Source of the DNA: Anaerolinea thermolimosa
GTDB taxonomy: Bacteria > Chloroflexota > Anaerolineae > Anaerolineales > Anaerolineaceae
Direction: 5' to 3'
Assembly: GCF_001050195.2 (NCBI RefSeq)
Contig: NZ_DF967965.1
Coordinates: 3,350,892 to 3,414,891 of the forward strand
Length of the DNA stretch: 64,000 nt
Positions 58,379-64,000 of the stretch are shown here, piece by piece (within the stretch, counting starts at the first letter, position 1; every line of letters starts with the position of its first letter). Below the pieces are notes generated by a model. It was not told the DNA's origin. It saw only the letters and a program-made list of their open reading frames with translations, and ran no database searches. The translations under genes and the position numbers were made by a program.

Positions 58379-59101
58379 TTAGCCACAGGCCTCAATAAAT
58401 GCGCGGAAAAGTGCCCGTTGTTCAGGGTGAGCCTGCAGCCACTCCGGGTGCCACTGCACCCCCAGGCCAAAGCGATGCCCCTCCAGTTCCACGGCTTCTA
58501 CCAGACCGTCGGGGGCAAGGGCGGTTACCTGCAAGCCAGGCGCCACACGCTCCAGCCCTTGATGATGCAGGCTGTTGACCCCAAAACGCCGCCCGCCCAG
58601 AATGCGCTCCAGACGGCTTCCCCCGGTAATCGTCACGTCGTGGGCGATCAGGTCGCGCGGCTCACCGGTGGTGTACCGATCATGGCGGCACGCCCCGGGC
58701 AACTGATCGGTAAGGTCGGTGAAGAGCGTTCCCCCGAGGGCCACATTGATCACCTGCACCCCACGGCAAATTCCCAGGAAGGGCACCCCCTTCTCAACCG
58801 CCTGCCGCACGAGGAAGATTTCACTGCGGTCGCGCTCCGGCTCGATTCCATACACCCGGGGATGGGGCTTGCCGTTATAGAGCTGTGGGTCGAGGTCTCC
58901 TCCGCCAATCAACAGCAGGCCGTCCAGCTTCTGCAGCGCCCGGGCAAGCTGGGCTTCTGAAAGGCTGGCAGCGAGCAAAACCGGCACGCCCCCTGCCTCG
59001 CTCAGCGGCGCGAGGTACGAAAGGGGTGTAGCATATTGATCCGTCTGACCTTTGGAGCCGGGAATGCGGCCGGTCGTTACACCAATGAGCGGATTGGGCA
59101 T
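58379..59101 (-). CDS. peptidase C26 / gamma-glutamyl-GABA hydrolase family protein
   Basis: 240-residue class-I glutamine-amidotransferase fold. The nucleophile elbow FLGICRGVQVINVALGG (Cys ~111) and the His-Glu dyad VQWHPEWLQ (~217) are intact, and LLIGGGDLDPQLYNG near 63-77 is the family-specific loop. It hydrolyses gamma-glutamyl bonds such as gamma-glutamyl-GABA in PuuD. No putrescine-degradation gene is adjacent. It is 55 nt upstream of murI and about 120 nt downstream of rplS, beyond the rplS terminator. Confidence 0.92.
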   Translation of the reverse strand: MPNPLIGVTTGRIPGSKGQTDQYATPLSYLAPLSEAGGVPVLLAASLSEAQLARALQKLDGLLLIGGGDLDPQLYNGKPHPRVYGIEPERDRSEIFLVRQAVEKGVPFLGICRGVQVINVALGGTLFTDLTDQLPGACRHDRYTTGEPRDLIAHDVTITGGSRLERILGGRRFGVNSLHHQGLERVAPGLQVTALAPDGLVEAVELEGHRFGLGVQWHPEWLQAHPEQRALFRAFIEACG

Positions 59102-59167
59102 CGGGTCACCTCACAAATAAGAAACCGGGTGCCAGAACCGGGGAAGAACGCCCCATCAAACCAGGCA

Positions 59168-59200
59168 CAAAAAGGGCGCAGCCAGCAAGGCTGCACCCTG
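59168..59200 (-). terminator. terminator of rplS
   Basis: On the minus strand GGGTGCAGCC pairs with GGCTGCGCCC (one G-U), 5-nt loop, followed by TTTTTGTG (59164-59173 side). It lies 25 nt after the rplS stop. Confidence 0.85.
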
Positions 59201-59223
59201 TTAAGTTTACCATCAGGCCCGGT

Positions 59224-59574
59224 TTATGAGAAGCGCTGTTTGAGGCGTGCGCTTTTCCCGGTGCGCCCACGCAGGTAGAAGAGGCGCGCGCGGCGCACTT
59301 TGCTGTGGCGCTCGACGACCACTTTATCGATGCGTGGAGAGTAGGTGAGGAAAGTGCGTTCCACCCCCACCCCGTTGCTGGCAACCCGCCGCACGGTGAA
59401 GGTTGAGTTCGCACCCGCGTTCTTGGTAAAGAGCACGGTTCCCTTAAATTCCTGAATGCGCTCGCGGTTCCCCTCTTTGATTTTCACATGCACGCTGACC
59501 ACATCGCCCGGTCGCAGCGGGGGAACGTTCGGGTTGGGTTGAGGCTCGATTGCCTTAATTAACTGTTCACTCAT
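59224..59574 (-). CDS. rplS: 50S ribosomal protein L19
   Basis: 116 residues, at the 30S-50S interface. The core PGDVVSVHVKIKEGNRERIQ, FKGTVLF, TFTVRRVASNGVGVERTFL, SPRIDKVVVER and VRRARLFYLRGRTGKSARLK is complete. The N-terminus is a few residues longer than in Escherichia coli. The neighbours trmD/rimM/rpsP, often linked to rplS, are absent, so it is a single-gene unit with its own terminator. Confidence 0.98.
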   Translation of the reverse strand: MSEQLIKAIEPQPNPNVPPLRPGDVVSVHVKIKEGNRERIQEFKGTVLFTKNAGANSTFTVRRVASNGVGVERTFLTYSPRIDKVVVERHSKVRRARLFYLRGRTGKSARLKQRFS

Positions 59575-59692
59575 GGCCTGATCATCCTTACTTTAAATGA
59601 TTGCTCATGCTGCCCGTAGGCGCGAAGAGGGATTATAACACGGGCAGAGAGAATCCGCAAGCGCTGAAATCTTATCTACCTTTTTCACCTCT

Positions 59693-60040
59693 CTACCGCA
59701 GGATTTTCTCCATGGCTTTCCCTCTGGCCAGCTCATCGATCAACTTATCCAGGTAACGGATCTTCTGCATCAACGGGTCTTCGATTTCTTCCACCCGCAC
59801 CCCGCACACCACCCCCCTGATCAGAGCACTGTTGGGATGAATGGCCGGAGCCCGGGCAAAAAAGGTCCGAAAATCACTCCCCTGCTCCAGTTGCCGTTGC
59901 AGCCCGGCCTGGTCATAACCGGTCAGCCAGCAAATAATCTGATTCACCTCTTCTTTGGTGCGGTTTTTGCGCTGGGCTTTTTGCACGTATAAGGCGTACA
60001 CCCCGGCAAACGGGGTGGTGAAAATGCGGGGTTCAGGCAT
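59693..60040 (-). CDS. DUF2200-family protein
   Basis: 115 residues from ATG 60040 with GGAGGATG upstream; the frame extends further but homology begins at [19 protein letters not shown]. The family segments [40 protein letters not shown] and [20 protein letters not shown] are all present and very well conserved. Function is not known; the protein is cytosolic and helical. Confidence 0.93.
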   Translation of the reverse strand: MPEPRIFTTPFAGVYALYVQKAQRKNRTKEEVNQIICWLTGYDQAGLQRQLEQGSDFRTFFARAPAIHPNSALIRGVVCGVRVEEIEDPLMQKIRYLDKLIDELARGKAMEKILR

Positions 60041-60251
60041 GGCCCATCCTCCAGTCAACCATCCTCTCGAACCAGGCAGACGGCGCACCATCCGCTGAGG
60101 CCTGGTTCACCGTAAAAGCTCCCCCTGAGAAGAACCTCTTTATGTTTCATGGCTGGCTCCGTATTAAATCAGAAGCCCTTTTTTGAGGGTGCGGCTTCCA
60201 TTTGCCGGTGAGCCCCGGCAGAAAACCCCACCCGGTCACCCAACCCGCCGG

Positions 60252-61127
60252 TTAAACCCATTCACCCTGCGCCACAAGGATGCTCTTCCCGCCGACGTAA
60301 ACATCGATCTGCTCGCTCTTTTCTTCCGCCTTTAAAAGCAAAAGGGAGGGCCTGCCGATTTCATATCCCTGTTCACTGCGCACAGAGAGGGTGTTTTTCC
60401 CAAAGTAACGGTACTTCACCAGATACCCGGCCAGGCATCCATTGCCGCTACCCGTGGCCGGGTCTTCGGGTACGCCGTAGTAATCCACAAAGACACGCAC
60501 GCTCAGGTCGTTGTGCGGTTCATGCGTTTCAGGGCAGAAAACCAGAAGGCTCTTGGCAGCCGTGTGACTGACAAAGTCAAAATAGCGCTCTTTATTCACC
60601 CGCGCCTTTTTCAGCGCCGCGATCGATTTCAGCGGCACAATGCAAAAGGGCAGCCCGGTGGATACTTCCTGAATGGGGTAACGTTCGTCCATTTCTGAGG
60701 CGTCCAGACCCAGTATGCTGGCCAGGGCTTCGGGCGGATGACATGCGCCGAATGCAGGCGGCATCTGTTTCATCCAGCCATTCTCATCTTCGCCAAAGGT
60801 AACCGGGATTTGCCCCGCCTTTAAGTTGAGAATCAGGCGCTCGGGCTTTCCCTGAAGGATGAAATTGCGGATGATCTGCGCCGTCCCCAGGGTCGGATGC
60901 CCCGCAAAGGGGATTTCTTCTGCGGGGGTGAAAATTCGCACATCAAAGCCACCCCGGTTAGGCTCATCGGAGAGGATGAAGGTGGTCTCTGAAAAATGAA
61001 TCTCCCGGGCAATAGACTGCATTTCTTCGCTCGAAATACCGCCCGCCCCCCGAAACACCGCCAGCGGATTACCCGCGTACTTTCTTTCGGCAAAAACATC
61101 CAGAATGTAAAAAGTAAGCTTGCTCAT
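60252..61127 (-). CDS. PhzF-family isomerase
   Basis: 291 residues of the phenazine-biosynthesis PhzF/diaminopimelate-epimerase fold. N-terminus FYILDVFAERKYAGNPLAV, the general acid/base Glu in REIHFSETTFIL (~residue 48), FAGHPTLGTAQII near 74 and the second half DPATGSGNGCLAGYLV near 228-243. No phenazine genes are nearby, so it is one of the many orphan family members. Its start overlaps a 60-codon ORF as ATGA, which suggests translational coupling. Confidence 0.92.
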   Translation of the reverse strand: MSKLTFYILDVFAERKYAGNPLAVFRGAGGISSEEMQSIAREIHFSETTFILSDEPNRGGFDVRIFTPAEEIPFAGHPTLGTAQIIRNFILQGKPERLILNLKAGQIPVTFGEDENGWMKQMPPAFGACHPPEALASILGLDASEMDERYPIQEVSTGLPFCIVPLKSIAALKKARVNKERYFDFVSHTAAKSLLVFCPETHEPHNDLSVRVFVDYYGVPEDPATGSGNGCLAGYLVKYRYFGKNTLSVRSEQGYEIGRPSLLLLKAEEKSEQIDVYVGGKSILVAQGEWV

Positions 61128-61306
61128 GGTCTATGATCTCCGGTTGAGGAACAACTCACCCACTGTGCATACTCGCTTCCGACAAAAGCGGCTCTGGCCT
61201 CAATGAACTTCTCGTTCCCTTTCCTGCAAATTGGCCAACCCGGGCAGCGAAACTCAAGGGGTGAAATTCCTGCTTTTCGATACCCCTCTTCCAGTTCGCT
61301 TAACAT
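61124..61306 (-). CDS. small ORF of unknown function, coupled to the PhzF gene
   Basis: Sixty codons ending at a TGA that overlaps the PhzF ATG (ATGA). I recognise no family. The peptide has three Cys (in FRCPGWPICRKG and SCSSTGDHRP) and reads like the C-terminal end of a larger protein. No ribosome binding site is seen at its ATG. It could be a real small protein, a leader for coupling, or a remnant. Confidence 0.35.
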   Translation of the reverse strand: MLSELEEGYRKAGISPLEFRCPGWPICRKGNEKFIEARAAFVGSEYAQWVSCSSTGDHRP

Positions 61307-61478
61307 TTTCTGACCAACCGGTCAACAAACTCTATGGGCAACAGAGGAGGGCAACCCGCCATCCGGTGGCAGTGTGGAAAACTGCCCACAGCACACCATT
61401 AAAAACCCGGGCATATCGGCCCAAGGGCTGACTCCTGCCGCGGAAGCAGATACCCCCTCCACAGGCCAGTTTACCAAC

Positions 61479-61507
61479 TTGACGCACTGCGCACCTCGGA
61501 TTATACT
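61479..61507 (+). promoter_or_regulatory. promoter of the tRNA-Pro gene
   Basis: TTGACG (61479-61484), a 17-nt spacer and TATACT (61502-61507), 11 nt before the mature tRNA 5' end. The preceding 61307-61478 hold nothing I recognise. Confidence 0.8.
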
Positions 61508-61518
61508 CTACACAGTCT

Positions 61519-61592
61519 CGGGGTGTAGCGCAGCCCGGTAGCGCACGTGCATTGGGGGCATGTGGTCGGCGGTTCAAATCCGCCCACCCCGA
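61519..61592 (+). tRNA. tRNA-Pro(UGG)
   Basis: Full cloverleaf: acceptor CGGGGTG/CACCCCG, D-arm GCGC...GCGC, anticodon stem CGTGC/GCATG with loop ATTGGGG (anticodon TGG, G37), T-stem GGCGG/CCGCC with loop TTCAAAT, discriminator A. CCA is not encoded. It reads CCA and, by wobble, other proline codons. Confidence 0.95.
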
Positions 61593-61665
61593 CTGACTTC
61601 TCCAACCGCCGGTGCTGTTCGGCGGTTGATTCCATCCAGGTGCATTGAGGCAGGTCTCTTCAATC

Positions 61666-61980
61666 ATGAAATCGTCCAGCAAGATCGATGGTGTGATCGA
61701 AGCCGTCCGGTTTGCTCCCGACGGGCGCATTGCCCAGGTGCGCGTATACGAACGCCGCGGCGTCACCTTTGGCGACCGTGTGCTCCTCACCCGCCAGCAG
61801 CTCATCGAGCGCCTCAAAGCCGGTAAACGCCTGGTCATCGGCAGGCGCAAAGAATACTGGGGAACCACTTTCGAAACCGGCCCCGAAGTTCACCTGGTAC
61901 AGGACGGCGGCAGTGACTGGGTTCGGCTGGCCCAGGCCAGCGGCAACGGCGATACCCTGCCCGGCGTTCCCCTCTTTTAA
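61666..61980 (+). CDS. small conserved-looking protein of unknown function
   Basis: 104 residues from ATG 61666; a TTG 21 nt upstream is possible. I do not recognise the family. The sequence alternates strands and turns (DGVIEAVRFAPDGRIAQVRV, ERRGVTFGDRVLLTRQQL, GKRLVIGRRKEYWGTTFE), suggesting a small beta-barrel with one helix, and has no Cys, membrane or signal part. It lies between tRNA-Pro and a glycosyltransferase gene whose GTG start is 18 nt later. Confidence 0.7.
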   Translation: MKSSSKIDGVIEAVRFAPDGRIAQVRVYERRGVTFGDRVLLTRQQLIERLKAGKRLVIGRRKEYWGTTFETGPEVHLVQDGGSDWVRLAQASGNGDTLPGVPLF

Positions 61981-61998
61981 GCTTACGGATGCCCCTGC

Positions 61999-62745
61999 GT
62001 GACCGACCAGCCGTTCCTCTCCATTATCCTCCCTGCGCACAATGAAGAACACCGCCTGCCGCCCTCTCTGGAGCAACTGAGCCAGTTCCTCAGCGCTCAG
62101 CCTTACGCCGCCGAAGTCATCGTGGTAGAAAATGGCAGTCAGGACCGCACCTATGAGGTGGCCTGTGCCTTCACCGACCGGCTCCCCGGCCTGCGGGTAA
62201 TCCGTGAAGTGCAACGCGGCAAGGGCCTGGCAGTGAGGCGAGGGATGCTCGAAGCCCGTGGAGCGTATCGTTTCTTCTGTGATGTTGATTTTTCCATGCC
62301 GGTGGAGCAAATCAACCGCTTCATCCCTCCGGCTTTGCCAGACGTCGATATTGCCATTGCCTCCCGTGAGGCCCCCGGTGCTGTACGTTACCACGAGCCG
62401 GAGTTGCGCCACTTCATCGGCCGCGGGTTCAACGCGCTGGTTCGCCTGATGGCCCTCCCCGGCCTGCAAGACACCCAGTGCGGCTTTAAATGCTTCCGCG
62501 CTGAAGTGGCTGAACGGGTGTTCCCCCTTCAGACCATTCATGGATGGACCTTCGACGTCGAAGTGCTCTTCATCGCCCGCCTTCTGGGATATCGGATCAT
62601 CGAAGTGCCCATCCCCTGGTATTACAATGCCGAAAGCAAGGTGCGTGTGTTCAGTGATTCGTGGCACATGTTCACCGACCTGGTAACAATCCGCCGGAAT
62701 GCCCGGCAGGGGATGTATCAAGATGCGCCGCCTCGACCCCGCTGA
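61999..62745 (+). CDS. family-2 glycosyltransferase (dolichyl-phosphate glucosyltransferase-like)
   Basis: 248 residues from GTG 61999. GT-A fold: LSIILPAHNEEHRLPPSLEQ, VIVVENGSQDRTYEVA, RGKGLAVRRGMLEARG and the divalent-metal motif FFCDVDFSMP (D-x-D) near 91-100, then DTQCGFKCFRAEVAERVF and ETDVE-like WTFDVEVLFIAR. There is no membrane helix at the C-terminus. The nearest groups use NDP-sugars to charge polyprenyl phosphates for cell-envelope glycans. Its 3' end overlaps rnhB by 23 nt. Confidence 0.9.
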   Translation: MTDQPFLSIILPAHNEEHRLPPSLEQLSQFLSAQPYAAEVIVVENGSQDRTYEVACAFTDRLPGLRVIREVQRGKGLAVRRGMLEARGAYRFFCDVDFSMPVEQINRFIPPALPDVDIAIASREAPGAVRYHEPELRHFIGRGFNALVRLMALPGLQDTQCGFKCFRAEVAERVFPLQTIHGWTFDVEVLFIARLLGYRIIEVPIPWYYNAESKVRVFSDSWHMFTDLVTIRRNARQGMYQDAPPRPR

Positions 62746-63421
62746 AATTCCCTCTGCTCCCGATCTCACCTTCGAATCCTCCCTCTGGGCCAGCGGGAAG
62801 ACCCACATCGCTGGCCTGGACGAAGCCGGGCGCGGTGCCTGGGCCGGGCCGGTGGCCGCCGCGGCGGTCATCCTGCCCCCTGACCCGGAGATTCTCCACC
62901 ACCTGAAGGGAGTGCGCGACTCGAAGCAGATGACCCCCGCGCAGCGAGACCGGTGGGCTGAAATCATCCGTGTTGAAGCCCTGGCCTGGGGGGTGGGCCT
63001 GGCCGCCAGCGAAGAGATCGATGCACTGGGGATCGTCGCCGCCACCCGGCTGGCCATGCAGCGTGCTTTGCAGGCCCTGAACACCACCCCCGAACATCTG
63101 CTCATCGATGCCCTGCGCCTGCCCGCCATCCCCTGCCCGCAAACCGCTATTCTCAAGGGCGATGCCCGCTCGCTCAGCATCGCCGCCGCCTCGGTGCTCG
63201 CCAAAACCTCACGCGATGCCCTCATGTACCAGCTGGATGCCTGCTTCCCCGGTTATGGTTTTGCTGTGCACAAGGGATATGGCACCCTCGCCCATCGCCA
63301 GGCCCTCGCTCGCCTGGGGGTGAGTTCGCAGCACCGCCTCACCTTTGCCCCCTGCCGCCTTGCCTGCGCCGAAACCCCGCCCTTGCCTCTCAACCCCGAT
63401 CAAGGAGCCTCGTATGTCTGA
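62723..63421 (+). CDS. rnhB: ribonuclease HII
   Basis: 232 residues from ATG 62723 (MRRLDPAEI), inside the end of the glycosyltransferase gene with AGGGGATG before it. The family motif GLDEAGRGAWAGPVAAAAV carries the first Asp-Glu pair, VRDSKQMTPAQR follows, and LLIDALRLP and KGDARSLSIAAASVLAKTSRD hold the remaining acidic residues. It removes ribonucleotides and RNA primers from DNA. Its stop overlaps the next ATG region by 8 nt. Confidence 0.95.
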   Translation: MRRLDPAEIPSAPDLTFESSLWASGKTHIAGLDEAGRGAWAGPVAAAAVILPPDPEILHHLKGVRDSKQMTPAQRDRWAEIIRVEALAWGVGLAASEEIDALGIVAATRLAMQRALQALNTTPEHLLIDALRLPAIPCPQTAILKGDARSLSIAAASVLAKTSRDALMYQLDACFPGYGFAVHKGYGTLAHRQALARLGVSSQHRLTFAPCRLACAETPPLPLNPDQGASYV

Positions 63422-64000
63422 CATGATCATGACCGTCACCGGCCCTGTAACCCCTGATACGCTCGGTATATTCCTGCCCCACGAGCATGTCATGTCTACC
63501 TTCGGGGCAGATTTCGCCCGCTACCCATTCTATCCTGTGGCCGAGGTGTGGAGCCGGGTGATTCCTTACCTGCGCCACCTGAAAACCCTGGGGCTGGGTG
63601 CCGTTGCCGATTGCACTGCCGCGTACTTTGGCCGCCACCCTGAACTTTTACGGCGCATTTCGGTCGAGAGCGGCCTTTCCATCCTCACCAATACCGGTTA
63701 CTACGCCGCCGCCGGCGACCGCTACGTGCCACCGCATGCTTTCACCGAAACCCCAGCCCAGATTGCCGCCCGCTGGACGCGCGAATGGCAGGACGGCATT
63801 GATGAAACGGGCATCCGTCCCGGCTTCATCAAGACCGCCATTGACGAAGGCCCCCTCTCAGAGGTTGATGCCAGGCTGGTACGCGCCGCCGCCCTCACCC
63901 ACCTGCAAACCGGCTTGCTCATCCAGACTCACACCGGAGATAATCCCCCGGCGGCCACCCAGATCCTCACCATCCTGCGCGAAGAAGGGGTTTCTGCCAG
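63414..64000 (+). CDS. phosphotriesterase-family metal hydrolase (partial, runs off right edge)
   Basis: About 195 codons are visible from ATG 63414, overlapping the rnhB stop. VTGPVTPDTLGIFLPHEHVM holds the H-x-H metal pair (PHEH), followed by DCTAAYFGRHPELLRRIS, TNTGYYAA, and FIKTAIDEGPLSEVDARLVRAA, where the Lys of IKTAI fits the carboxylated bridging lysine of the family, and QTHTGDN the next His. Members include lactonases and PhP proteins; the substrate is unknown. The 3' part with the last His and Asp is outside the window. Confidence 0.9.
   Translation, partial: MSDMIMTVTGPVTPDTLGIFLPHEHVMSTFGADFARYPFYPVAEVWSRVIPYLRHLKTLGLGAVADCTAAYFGRHPELLRRISVESGLSILTNTGYYAAAGDRYVPPHAFTETPAQIAARWTREWQDGIDETGIRPGFIKTAIDEGPLSEVDARLVRAAALTHLQTGLLIQTHTGDNPPAATQILTILREEGVSA

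Noticed and set aside
61660-63225. 521-codon open frame on the minus strand
   Set aside because: Antisense to three plus-strand genes with clear families (glycosyltransferase, RNase HII); no recognisable domain.

Overview
The window reads as chromosome of a GC-rich, non-enteric bacterium, most likely phylum Chloroflexota, class Anaerolineae. The reasons are a BTAD/AAA/TPR regulator, a MacB-type exporter with a CARDB protein, the SCO1664-family/DUF3090 pair, a peptide-type ABC operon whose permease carries an extra extracytoplasmic domain, and many loosely packed operons without an outer-membrane biogenesis gene in sight. This is inference from content; no 16S gene is present. I saw no insertion sequence, prophage or CRISPR array, so this is ordinary chromosome with local oddities.

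Layout. 1-2.5 kb (minus): urocanate hydratase followed by two tandem paralogous membrane-anchored proteins. 2.6-5.0 kb (plus): mutS2. 5.2-11.9 kb (minus): nadK, a zinc-finger membrane protein, recN and a 1168-residue BTAD/ATPase/TPR regulator. 12.0-18.2 kb (minus): a five-gene peptide/oligosaccharide ABC importer transcribed SBP-dppB-dppC-dppD-dppF. 18.7-25.8 kb (plus, divergent): six sugar-type enzymes (Gfo/Idh/MocA, Zn-alcohol dehydrogenase, cupin phosphoglucose isomerase, 2-hydroxyacid dehydrogenase, AroE-like dehydrogenase, FGGY kinase) ending with a GntR/HutC regulator. 26.0-30.8 kb (plus): Yip1 protein, MacB-like ATPase, CARDB exoprotein, MacB-like permease. 30.9-35.3 kb: a phosphoribosyltransferase, GIY-YIG protein, prephenate-dehydrogenase-like protein, NfeD/SPFH pair, GNAT and a SWIM-finger protein. 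35.5-44.3 kb: two c-di-GMP proteins, a D-lactate-dehydrogenase-type FAD/Fe-S enzyme, an alkyltransferase-like protein, MscL and RNase H. 44.6-51.1 kb (minus): cyclase, lactate permease, radical SAM enzyme, two DegV proteins and glutamate dehydrogenase. 51.3-61.3 kb (minus): TPR protein, folK-folP fusion, homoserine dehydrogenase, SCO1664/DUF3090 pair, murI, peptidase C26, rplS, DUF2200, PhzF. 61.5-64 kb (plus): tRNA-Pro(UGG), a small unknown gene, a glycosyltransferase, rnhB and the start of a phosphotriesterase-family gene.

The most unusual content is in the ABC importer. The solute-binding lipoprotein at 16525-18231 has its two SBP_bac_5 halves in swapped order: the half that is normally C-terminal comes first, directly after the lipobox linker, and the normally N-terminal half ends the protein. 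It therefore looks like a natural circular permutant. Its partner permease DppC (14076-15332) has an inserted extracytoplasmic segment of about 118 residues that itself resembles part of a family-3 solute-binding protein. The divergent sugar operon carries an 18-nt TGTA-N10-TACA palindrome just after its -10 box, and a 15/18 identical copy sits in front of the operon's own GntR gene, which gives a simple regulatory model for a catabolic pathway that I cannot match to a described one.
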